Assembly: GCA_945929285.1 (NCBI GenBank)
Contig: CAMEOC010000078.1
Span: 1 to 5,813, forward strand
Length of the DNA: 5,813 nucleotides
Origin: an uncultured Mucispirillum sp.
Lineage (GTDB): Bacteria > Chrysiogenota > Deferribacteres > Deferribacterales > Mucispirillaceae
Direction of reading: 5' to 3'
The stretch's first letter is position 1; each line of letters begins with the position of its first letter. This document shows positions 1 to 5,813 of the stretch, piece by piece. Both the position numbers and the translations under genes were made by a program. The notes under the pieces were generated by a model. The model had not been told where the DNA came from, ran no database searches, and worked only from the letters and a program-made list of their open reading frames with translations.

Positions 1-505
1 CTATTTCTTTATATTGTGTGCTTGTAAGAGTAAATTCAAGTGTATATTCCCCTGTAACATTTGCACCCATATCTGAAAATACTTTATTAAAAAATTCAGA
101 GCCTAATTCTTGCCCTGCTATTGATACTTCCCTTGTAAACTCTACTTTTTTACCATTAACAGTAATACGGATTAATACATCAACAACACTTGTACCAAAG
201 CGAGTAATATCTACATTAACCCTAAATTCACTACCTGCTGTAACTTCCTTTTCCATTTCATTTACTTTTTGATTTGTAACATCATAAATACCTAAAAGAG
301 CAAATGGGTTATTAGGAAACTTGTTTACTGGTGTAACATTAGGCTTACTGCCACTACCTTCATTTCCACCATTTTCGTTTCCGCCGCTACTTTCTGTAAT
401 ATTATTATCATTATCTACTGGTTATTCAAGGCTACAGCCTGATATAAAAAACACAGAAAAGGCTGTGATTAAAATAGTTAATAAAAACATTTTTACTTTT
501 ACCAT
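1..505 (-). pseudogene. Phage-encoded lipoprotein, interrupted by an in-frame TAA at codon 28 and cut by the window edge
   Basis: The ATG at 505-503 has an excellent AAGGAG ribosome binding site 7 bases upstream. The first 24 residues are a textbook lipoprotein signal: MVKVK, a hydrophobic stretch (residues 6-22) and the lipobox ISGC, with the lipidated cysteine at 24. After SLE comes TAA at 424-422. The same frame is then open for 140 codons to base 1. It reads as a Gly/Asn/Ser/Glu-rich linker (about residues 37-57) followed by a beta-rich domain with segments such as EFRVNVDITRFG, DVLIRITVNGKK and GEYTLEFTL. Signal, flexible tether and Ig-like beta domain make one coherent surface lipoprotein, so I infer a nonsense change (CAA to TAA would suffice) or a base-call error. 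No ribosome binding site precedes the internal ATG at 255-253, so a restart is unlikely. Phage lipoproteins often act in superinfection exclusion or lysogenic conversion, but nothing here proves that role. The true 3' end is outside the window. Confidence 0.72.
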
Positions 506-512
506 AAAAATA

Positions 513-518
513 CTCCTT
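513..518 (-). promoter_or_regulatory. Strong ribosome binding site of the lipoprotein gene
   Basis: AAGGAG lies 7 bases before the ATG at 505-503. This near-perfect anti-16S match fixes the start and shows that the short upstream part of the interrupted frame is a real translation start, not chance. Confidence 0.75.
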
Positions 519-533
519 ACATAAAAAACTTGA

Positions 534-551
534 CTTATACAATATATTATA
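534..551 (-). promoter_or_regulatory. Possible -10 region of a promoter for the lipoprotein gene
   Basis: The gene sits behind a terminator and so needs its own promoter. Two -10-like hexamers occur on the minus strand: a perfect TATAAT at 551-546 and TATAAG at 539-534. Neither has a convincing TTGACA-like -35 element at 16-18 bases. In sequence this AT-rich, such hexamers arise by chance, so the call rests mainly on context. Confidence 0.3.
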
Positions 552-568
552 AATTAGAATAAAAAAAG

Positions 569-586
569 TATTTTTATATAAAAATA
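569..586. repeat. 18-bp perfect palindrome in the spacer, possible operator
   Basis: TATTTTTAT is followed directly by its reverse complement ATAAAAATA, giving a perfect 18-bp palindrome with no central spacer. It lies just upstream (minus-strand sense) of the TATAAT at 551-546, where a regulator could bind. On the minus strand it is followed by C and seven Ts, so a weak all-A/T terminator-like hairpin is an alternative. Such palindromes can occur by chance in sequence this AT-rich. Confidence 0.3.
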
Positions 587-609
587 AATACGAAAGCATA
601 ATTTATTAT

Positions 610-639
610 AAAAAAAGAGGTGAAATACATGATTTCACC
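610..639 (-). terminator. Rho-independent terminator closing the head-gene operon
   Basis: On the minus strand an 8-bp stem, GGTGAAAT with ATTTCACC, encloses a 5-base loop (CATGT). It is followed by TC and seven Ts. A G-T wobble (640 with 618) can extend the stem by one pair. The hairpin begins 16 bases after the stop of the 64-residue gene. The plus-strand reading lacks a T-run, so it is a one-way terminator for the minus strand. The stem has only three G-C pairs, so efficiency may be moderate. Confidence 0.7.
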
Positions 640-655
640 CATTATATAATATATT

Positions 656-850
656 TTATTTATTTTCTTTTATGGTTTTATGCTCCCCTAAGGCAATTTC
701 TTCTATGGAGTTTTTATACCTTATATTTTTATCTTTTTTAAGCTCATTTATAATAACCTTATCATTTGTTTCATAAATGCCCTTTTTAAAAACTGCTGTT
801 CCTTTTGAATGCACTACTTTTAAATCTTTAAAGCATGAATAAAATATCAT
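656..850 (-). CDS. Small phage protein encoded directly after the major capsid gene
   Basis: A 64-residue basic protein with no signal peptide or membrane segment. The segment around residues 20-28 (VFKKGIYET, then ND) resembles short phage proteins with an F-x-x-G-x-Y-x-T-x-D pattern that I recall next to capsid genes. Their role is unclear to me; head completion or capsid accessory is a positional guess. The ATG at 850-848 follows the capsid TAG stop by 9 bases, and the only ribosome binding site is a modest AGGG overlapping that stop, so translation may be coupled to the capsid gene. It lies in the same frame as the capsid gene, separated by TAG GGT AGC AGT, so a readthrough extension is formally possible. 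It ends in TAA just before the terminator and is the last gene of the head operon. Existence as a gene is likely; function is unassigned. Confidence 0.65.
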   Translation of the reverse strand: MIFYSCFKDLKVVHSKGTAVFKKGIYETNDKVIINELKKDKNIRYKNSIEEIALGEHKTIKENK

Positions 851-859
851 ACTGCTACC

Positions 860-2038
860 CTAAAAGTTTAAAGTTAAAATACCGTGGCATTCTTCATTGG
901 AAACTTCTAAGCCACAGTCTGTTAAAAATGTATCTACCACTCCGTCATATCCATCGCTTTGGATATTTGTTTCCATTTTTGTTTCTTCTATAAAGTGTAA
1001 AAGCAGTTCATCTAAATCTATAATAACGGCAGTGTTTGGGTAAACTGCTGATAATACAGGGTCATACACTATATTTAATTCCCCATATTCTGTATCTATT
1101 TTATCTAATGATATGCCAAATTCTTTTAAAAGGCTGCCAGCACCCCCTGAAAAAGTTTTTATGGCATTATCATTTAATTTTGCATTAAAGCCAGAGCCTG
1201 TAAGCATCACTTTATCCCCTGCTGAGCCTTTATCTGCCATAGCACCTAATATTTCATTAATGGTGCCAACCTTAAATTTATCTGGGTTTGTAATGCTTAA
1301 TACATTTGTTTTAATATAGTGAAAAAGCCCGCCTGTAACATATAAAGGCTCACTGCCAGATAAATCTTTTTTTGGCTCGCCAAACATTAAAGACTGTTCT
1401 ATATCGTTTTGATGAAGCCTTAAAATTTTATTTCTTTCAGCTTTTCTTCTGCTTTCTGCAGAATTGCCGTCATCACCATATTCCCCCTGGCGAAGTTTAT
1501 TTCTAGTTATTTTTAATGTTCTTCTAAAGGTTTGGCAGTAGTTAAAGTTATCCTTTTTAAGTAATACTGTGCTTTTTGGTGCCAAACTGCCCTCTGCATA
1601 AGCCACAGAAATATTTACAAATGTGGCATTTGCTTCCCCGTCATCTGCTGTTATTTCCTGGGCATTTGTTACACCATAACCCCTTGAAACTGTTATTGTT
1701 TTACCGTTTATGGCACTTACCCTCATCTGCTCATGGGTTTTAATATCTTTAATAATAGAGCCTTCTGTTAAAAAGCTAACACTATCTTCATCTGTTACAA
1801 TAGTTAAATCTGTTGCTGCCTGGTTTGCAGGTGCAACTTTAAATGTAGGCTTATTAAGCCTTGTTTCAAGCCATTCAAATTTTTGGTTTGTTTCTGCAAT
1901 CACCCTGCCTCTTGCCTGCAGCATCATAAAAAGTGGTGAAAGTTTTGCATTTTGAAAGATTTTATCTCTTAAGCCAACGCTTCTTTTCACTAAATCTGAC
2001 TGTGTATTTGTTGTATATGTATCATAAATTACGCTCAT
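860..2038 (-). CDS. Major capsid protein, SU10/DUF5309-like (HK97 fold inferred)
   Basis: A 392-residue protein forming the icosahedral shell. The N-terminal part has the family-like pattern of SPLFMML (34-40), then FEWLETRLN (54-62). Residues about 85-151 form a beta-rich inserted region with EQMRVSAINGKTITVSRGYG (103-122) and AEGS (148-151), which I recall from DUF5309/SU10-type capsid proteins. A basic helical stretch follows (about 171-213), then QSLMFGE (215-221) and GGLFHYI (236-242), and a C-terminal part with LNIVYDPVL (321-329). The length suits the family. The start is fixed by AAGGAG 6 bases upstream, and the gene follows the candidate scaffold gene after 15 bases. There is no obvious protease gene or cleavable N-terminal delta domain, so a separate scaffold fits. 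The stop is TAG. Family assignment is by recalled motif pattern and gene order; the HK97 fold is inferred from the family. Confidence 0.85.
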   Translation of the reverse strand: MSVIYDTYTTNTQSDLVKRSVGLRDKIFQNAKLSPLFMMLQARGRVIAETNQKFEWLETRLNKPTFKVAPANQAATDLTIVTDEDSVSFLTEGSIIKDIKTHEQMRVSAINGKTITVSRGYGVTNAQEITADDGEANATFVNISVAYAEGSLAPKSTVLLKKDNFNYCQTFRRTLKITRNKLRQGEYGDDGNSAESRRKAERNKILRLHQNDIEQSLMFGEPKKDLSGSEPLYVTGGLFHYIKTNVLSITNPDKFKVGTINEILGAMADKGSAGDKVMLTGSGFNAKLNDNAIKTFSGGAGSLLKEFGISLDKIDTEYGELNIVYDPVLSAVYPNTAVIIDLDELLLHFIEETKMETNIQSDGYDGVVDTFLTDCGLEVSNEECHGILTLNF

Positions 2039-2044
2039 TATTTT

Positions 2045-2050
2045 CTCCTT
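2045..2050 (-). promoter_or_regulatory. Strong ribosome binding site of the capsid gene
   Basis: AAGGAG lies 6 bases before the ATG at 2038-2036, in the 15-base gap after the preceding gene. It sets the capsid start and suits a protein needed in hundreds of copies. Confidence 0.75.
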
Positions 2051-2053
2051 TTA

Positions 2054-2758
2054 TTATATAAAATTTTCGTAAGTTTTTATGTTTTTATCTGCTTTAAAAT
2101 TGCCACCTTTTATGGCTTTTGGTGGAAATATAATACTGCCTTCTTCTGTTTTTGCAGGCATTTCTTCCATTTGTTTTTGTTTTGCCACCATTTCATTAAA
2201 CACGCTGTCATAAAATAATAAAAGCTTTTCCACATTGCCATGCATTCTAGAAGATATAATATCCCTTGCATCTTTAAAGGCCATGCTTTCAAAAGTATTG
2301 CGTGCTGCTTTTTCCACACTTTCATACATATCCCCATATTTTTCATGGAGGCTTTCATCAAATTTTTTCAACTTCATTTCTTTTTCTTTATTTTTATATG
2401 CCTGAGCCTTAAAATATTCAAAATATTCCCTGTGTTCTGGGTTTTCCATATTAAATGGTGTTTTTGTATAGTTTTCTGTCTGCTTATAAGCATAATCGTT
2501 TATTGCTTTTATATCATCTAAGCTTAAGCCTTCCGTATAGCTTATATTTCCCATACTTTGATTTTTTGTATGTTTATTTTCCTTTTCATTTTCACTGCTA
2601 TTTAATGTTTTTAAAAGCATTTCCACATCTTCTGGCAGTGGTTTTTTATTTTTTGCACTTTCATTTATAATATTTAAAATTTCTTCTATGGAATAAGTTT
2701 TTGCAGTATTTTCTTTACTATTACTTTCCATTTTATTTTCTTTAATATTTTGTTCCAT
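2054..2758 (-). CDS. Candidate head scaffolding protein
   Basis: A 234-residue, highly charged, Lys/Glu/Asn-rich and mostly helical protein with no recognised catalytic motif. The N-terminal third (1-70) is low-complexity and polar. Residues about 106-200 look like long amphipathic helices rich in E, K and M (for example YFKAQAYKNKEKEMKLKKF, 115-133), likely coiled coil. The C-terminal tail (about 210-234) is basic, with GGNFKADKNIK. Position between portal and major capsid genes, charge and helix content match phage scaffolding proteins, which diverge too fast for motif recognition, so the role is inferred from synteny. The start at 2758 is supported by AAGGAG 6 bases upstream. The gene overlaps the preceding one by 17 bases, suggesting coupled translation. 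A further ATG at codon 10 has no better site. Alternative: a minor head protein. Confidence 0.65.
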   Translation of the reverse strand: MEQNIKENKMESNSKENTAKTYSIEEILNIINESAKNKKPLPEDVEMLLKTLNSSENEKENKHTKNQSMGNISYTEGLSLDDIKAINDYAYKQTENYTKTPFNMENPEHREYFEYFKAQAYKNKEKEMKLKKFDESLHEKYGDMYESVEKAARNTFESMAFKDARDIISSRMHGNVEKLLLFYDSVFNEMVAKQKQMEEMPAKTEEGSIIFPPKAIKGGNFKADKNIKTYENFI

Positions 2759-2999
2759 TTATTTCTCCTTTTTTCATCATTACTACTGCATCATCTTTAT
2801 GGGCTATATCCTTTAAAATATCCTGCTCTATTTTTTTAATAATATGTGCCATACCGTGCAGTTTTCTTATATGTTCCCCTTTTTCAAGGTTTTGCATTAT
2901 TTCACTTTTATATTTTTCTAAAAGCTTAAATATATATTCTTTTGCTTTTTCTGCTCTTTCACCTTTTTCTATTCTATTTTTTAATAACTGCATTTGCAT
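2742..2999 (-). CDS. Small basic helical phage protein of unknown function
   Basis: An 85-residue protein rich in K and E, predicted by eye to be almost entirely helical (residues about 5-65, with heptad-like L/I/Y spacing in IFKLLEKYKSEIMQNL). It has no signal peptide, membrane segment or familiar motif. It overlaps the portal gene by 26 bases and the candidate scaffold gene by 17, both in different frames; this tight packing argues that it is a real gene. Two ATGs lie close together (2999 and 2993). A weak GGAG about 10 bases before the first favours 2999. In this position phages often carry small head-assembly or portal-associated proteins, but I do not recognise a family and give no function. 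Confidence 0.6.
   Translation of the reverse strand: MQMQLLKNRIEKGERAEKAKEYIFKLLEKYKSEIMQNLEKGEHIRKLHGMAHIIKKIEQDILKDIAHKDDAVVMMKKGEINGTKY
2765..2770 (-). promoter_or_regulatory. Strong ribosome binding site of the candidate scaffold gene
   Basis: AAGGAG lies 6 bases before the ATG at 2758-2756 and inside the end of the upstream small gene. It supports independent re-initiation despite the 17-base gene overlap. Confidence 0.7.
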
Positions 3000-4731
3000 T
3001 TTTTGCCTGCTCCATTACCTTTTCCACATTTAAAAGGTAGTTATCTGTATCTTTTAACCCGCTTTCTTCTAAAAGTTTTGCCATTAAGTTTCTTATTCTT
3101 AAATTATCTGTTAAATTTCTTGGCTCCGCTATTTCAATTATTAAAGATAATGCACTGCTTAAAAATCTTCGCCTTGTTTCTTCTGTGCCAGAAGATATGG
3201 CTTGAGAAACAGATATATCAAAATCAATATCCTTAATATCCCTTGGGTTTACTTCTATGGTATCATTTATAAGCCTTATAACCTGCAAATTATCCATAAA
3301 CTTTTGGTTTTGGTATATTAAAAACCTGTAGGTTTCTTTTAAGCTTTCTGCAAAATTTTGCACTATTGCCTGCACTTGTGAATTGGCAGATTCATACTTT
3401 ATCTGGGCTTCTGTGGCACTCATATTTTCCATTTGCCGCCTTATGCCCTGCTTCATATCGCTTATGCCTGTTATCTTTTGGTTTTCCTTATCAAAATATT
3501 CTATTAAACTAAAAGTATTGCCAGATATAGCTTCAAAAGGCTCAGGGGCAAAAATATTATTTATATCTGCACTATCCCGCACTGCCACATACTGTTCATT
3601 TGTAACCATTTGAGAAGGGTTTAATAAATCATCTACCTTATAAAATATTTTCCTGTTATTATTTCGTCTTGTGTTTTCTAATATCTCACGAACTAAAGCC
3701 GTCTTTATTATCTGCATATTTTCTGAAAGCTCTGCCATACCTTTGCCAGCAATACTATCCATTGATAAAAAGGGGGTATATACAAAAAATGGGTACATAC
3801 CAAAAGTGTTTTCTTCGATAGATAATATTTTATCTCCACAATAAGTAATAACTACAAGTTCATCTATACCGTCCTTATTTATATCAAGCTTGCCCCAGTA
3901 TTCATTTAGCATATACATTTTTCGCATGTTATTTTCCCTATTTTTACTAAAACTGCTTCTTTCACTCCCTAAATCATCATCTTCATAGTTATAAACATAC
4001 TCTTTAATATCAGATATATTTTGATAAACCCCAGCATTTTCCCTGCGTTTTAAGTAATCATAATTTACAAGCTTCCTATGTATTATAAAGTTTGCTTCCT
4101 GCACTGATGTGGCACTATCATCAAATAAAAATTCATCATAGGAAAGCACTTCAAAAACAGGCTGATTTTTCACAATCTCCATAGCCTTATACTTTATGTG
4201 GTATTTTAATGTGCCATTTACATACAGCTTTTTATAGCTTACCTTAAAGCCTTTATTTATTAAATAATTAAGCCTCTTATAATCTGAAGTTTCTTCTATT
4301 TCCTTTTCTTCTGCTTCTTTTACCCACACAACCTTTAAAGCAGCACAGCCTGTAATTAAAGCGTTAGTTAAAAGCCTTGTAAATATGGTGTGGTATGGGT
4401 TTTGGGATGTTATTTGGTAGTTTAGTAAAGCCTGCATTTTCCTTGCTTTTTCTTCATCTTCCCCATTTCGTGGAGTAATTTCCACAGGGTTTGAAGTTAA
4501 TAAAAGCTTATTAATATCTGGCATTACAGCCCTAATAGATATAAGCACATCTCGGCTAATAAAAGAGCTTTCAGGCATTCTATATTTTTTAGTATCTATT
4601 TCCTGGCCGTTATAAAGCTCATAATATTTTTGAAACTTAGGCTTTAAATTTGTTTTGTAATAGCTTAAAGCCTGCTTTTTATCTTCCTTTACTATTTCTA
4701 ATATTTCTTTTTCATCTAATAATATATTCAT
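2974..4731 (-). CDS. Portal protein, P22-portal-like
   Basis: A 585-residue protein that would form the dodecameric ring at one capsid vertex, through which the terminase pumps DNA and to which the tail attaches. Visible family-type features are an N-terminal helical region ending in IRAVMPDINKLLLTSNPVEITPRNGED (67-92), a helix-rich block with NALITGCAALKVVWV (123-137), DEFLFDDSAT (199-208), an acidic loop DINKDGIDELVVI (283-295), GMYPFFVYTPFLSMDSIAGKG (311-331), and MSATEAQIKYESANSQVQAI (437-456) leading into long C-terminal helices consistent with stem and crown. Length is in the usual 450-750 range. The start at 4731 has AAGGG 7 bases upstream, overlapping the terminase stop, and lies 10 bases after that gene. 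The end overlaps the next gene by 26 bases. The stop is TAG. The assignment rests on motifs, size and position immediately downstream of the large terminase. Confidence 0.87.
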   Translation of the reverse strand: MNILLDEKEILEIVKEDKKQALSYYKTNLKPKFQKYYELYNGQEIDTKKYRMPESSFISRDVLISIRAVMPDINKLLLTSNPVEITPRNGEDEEKARKMQALLNYQITSQNPYHTIFTRLLTNALITGCAALKVVWVKEAEEKEIEETSDYKRLNYLINKGFKVSYKKLYVNGTLKYHIKYKAMEIVKNQPVFEVLSYDEFLFDDSATSVQEANFIIHRKLVNYDYLKRRENAGVYQNISDIKEYVYNYEDDDLGSERSSFSKNRENNMRKMYMLNEYWGKLDINKDGIDELVVITYCGDKILSIEENTFGMYPFFVYTPFLSMDSIAGKGMAELSENMQIIKTALVREILENTRRNNNRKIFYKVDDLLNPSQMVTNEQYVAVRDSADINNIFAPEPFEAISGNTFSLIEYFDKENQKITGISDMKQGIRRQMENMSATEAQIKYESANSQVQAIVQNFAESLKETYRFLIYQNQKFMDNLQVIRLINDTIEVNPRDIKDIDFDISVSQAISSGTEETRRRFLSSALSLIIEIAEPRNLTDNLRIRNLMAKLLEESGLKDTDNYLLNVEKVMEQAKNANAVIKK

Positions 4732-4741
4732 TATATTACCC

Positions 4742-5768
4742 TTATCTTAATATTTTTGAGGGAAGCTCTCTTATGCTGATATTAACTTTAGCAGCAAAAG
4801 TTAATGCTAAAGCATCGGCACAGTCTGGGCTTGCAAGCCCCCTTTTTTTCATATCCTGCTTTTTTTCAAGTAGTATTTGCCCATTATCTCCCCTAAAGTA
4901 ATAGCTGGGCCCTGCTAAATCTTCTTTTAAATCCACATCATCTGGAATATCCCCTTGGTTTAACCATTCTGCCATTTCGCACCACATTTCAGCCCTTTTA
5001 TTTACATACTTATCCTTTCGTTCCGGCCTGCCTGCAAAATCTCCCCCTATTACATTGTAGTTAAGCCATTTAAGCCTGTCATAAACACCTGCTCCCACAC
5101 CGCCTAAATCAATAAACACAGCATCTGGGTTAAAGGCTTTTATTTCCCTTATAACAGCATCTGCTACTTCCATAGTATCAAGTGAGCTGTATTTTTTAAG
5201 CTCATACACTTTTAAGCCCTGCCTTCTTGCTATTACTGTTTTATCTTCCCCAAACCGTGCCACATCTACACCTATAATTTTTGGTGCGTGGCTGTATATA
5301 TTTTCATCAAGCTGCCTTTTAGCTGCTTTTATAATATCATCTCGCTTTATAAGGCTTGCACTGCCACCATTTGGAAACTCACCTAATACCCTCACTTTTA
5401 CAAAGTCGCTTTCAAGTCCATAATCTGCCACCCATTTATTTATTTGGTTTTTATCTGTTATAGGCACAGTTCTACTGTCTACTTTTTTTGTTATCCACCG
5501 GTGGCGAAACCTGCCAAAGCATTCAAAAAACCTGCCATCGCTTCTTGTGGGGTTGCCAAAACATAAGAAAAATATTTCTGTATTTTTATCTGTCATAGCA
5601 CCTTCTGCCACTTCCCAAATACAAGCAGGTATGGCTGAAGCTTCATCAAAAATTATTAATATTCTTCCCCCTTGGTTATGAAGTCCTGCAAAAGCTTCCG
5701 GCCTGTGCTCGCTCCAGGGTATTGCATCTATCCGCCATGTTTTTTCATACCTTTCATCTTTGCTGTAT
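4742..5768 (-). CDS. terL: Terminase large subunit (TerL), 5' end missing at the contig end
   Basis: The ATP-driven DNA-packaging motor and nuclease that docks on the portal. About 341 genuine codons remain; complete family members run about 420-550, so the N-terminus with Walker A is lost. Counting back from the C-terminal residue (numbered 347 when adapter codons are included), Walker B is RILIIFDEAS (41-50, acidic pair D47 E48) and the coupling motif is CFGNPTRSDG (75-84). The RNase H-like nuclease follows with D174 in GVDVARFGEDKT, D226 in FIDLGGVGAG and D324 in DCADALALTF, so all three metal-binding acids are present. The open frame appears to start with GTG at 5785, giving MCSSDL, but those codons are adapter sequence. 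The first wholly genuine residue is Tyr at 5767-5765. It ends in TAA 10 bases before the portal gene. A complete copy is expected upstream in the source genome, probably after a small terminase gene. Confidence 0.93.
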
Positions 5769-5813
5769 AGATCGGAAGAGCACACGTCTGAACTCCAGTC
5801 ACGTGAAACGATC
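5769..5813. other. Illumina TruSeq adapter and index read-through at the contig end (artefact)
   Basis: From 5769 the sequence is the TruSeq read-1 adapter: it begins AGATCGGAAGAGC and ends CTCCAGTCAC at 5802. It continues with GTGAAACG and ATC, which I recognise as index 19 and the start of the P7 portion. The match runs over all 45 bases with no mismatch I can see. It is library-construction sequence left in the assembly, not part of the phage genome. Translated on the minus strand it yields the MCSSDL peptide seen on the terminase frame. Confidence 0.97.

Noticed and set aside
422..424. Stop-codon reassignment (TAA or TAG read as an amino acid, as in some gut phages)
   Set aside because: TAA ends four genes here and TAG ends the portal and capsid genes at sensible lengths. 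No structural gene contains an internal TAG or TAA, so the standard code is the simplest reading.
18..524. Plus-strand open frames at 18-272 and 321-524
   Set aside because: They lie antisense to the lipoprotein frame, lack ribosome binding sites and have hydrophobic, low-complexity translations typical of antisense shadows of AT-rich genes.
1113..1955. Plus-strand open frames inside the capsid gene (1113-1319 and 1710-1955)
   Set aside because: They are antisense to a well-supported capsid gene, with no start signals and no recognisable protein.
2110..2670. Overlapping frames within the candidate scaffold gene (minus 2110-2361; plus 2240-2521 and 2455-2670)
   Set aside because: Their Met/Lys/Trp-rich or Phe-rich products reflect out-of-frame reading of a Lys/Glu-rich gene; none has a ribosome binding site.
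2994..4901. Plus-strand frames antisense to portal and terminase (2994-3236, 3383-3613, 4650-4901)
   Set aside because: They are short and hydrophobic, and sit opposite genes with clear family motifs.
5760..5813. A phage genome end, cos site or prophage attachment site at the right edge
   Set aside because: The terminal bases are sequencing adapter, which explains the boundary without any biological site.
1..5813. CRISPR array, tRNA, insertion sequence or integrase
   Set aside because: No spaced direct repeats, cloverleaf-like segment, transposase or recombinase motif was found on either strand; the many similar short strings come from repeated codon use in an AT-rich genome.

Overview
The window is an AT-rich piece of a tailed-phage (Caudoviricetes) genome or prophage. 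Every supported gene lies on the minus strand, so transcription runs from high to low coordinates. Strong AAGGAG-type ribosome binding sites, TTA/ATA/AGA-rich codons and a lipobox protein suggest a low-GC bacterial host, possibly a gut Bacillota or another AT-rich lineage. The sequence does not settle the host. Stops are TAA (four genes) and TAG (portal and capsid genes), so the standard bacterial code fits.

From right to left: bases 5769-5813 are Illumina TruSeq adapter read-through, not biology. They truncate the large terminase gene (4742-5768), which keeps its Walker B motif and full nuclease domain but has lost the Walker A end. Next come the portal protein (2974-4731), a small basic helical protein (2742-2999), a charged helical protein in the usual scaffold position (2054-2758), an SU10/DUF5309-like major capsid protein (860-2038) and a 64-residue protein (656-850). 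The six genes have gaps of 9-15 bases or short overlaps and read as one head-assembly operon. A hairpin with a T-run at 610-639 closes it.

Beyond the terminator, an AT-rich spacer of about 100 bases (506-609) holds an 18-bp perfect palindrome, a possible promoter and a strong ribosome binding site. These lead into a lipoprotein gene (505 down to 1, continuing off the left edge). It has a clear signal peptide and lipobox, but a TAA stop interrupts it at codon 28, and the same frame then stays open for 140 codons. This terminator-promoter-gene layout is that of a phage 'moron' (an independently expressed accessory gene inserted among the late genes), here apparently broken or misread.

In function, the terminase would package DNA through the portal into a shell built of the capsid protein, probably on the candidate scaffold. 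The lipoprotein would act at the host cell surface if expressed. I see no tRNA, rRNA, CRISPR array, insertion sequence or integrase. The head module is ordinary in layout. The points worth a second look are the interrupted lipoprotein, the same-frame arrangement of the capsid gene and its downstream gene, and the adapter artefact.
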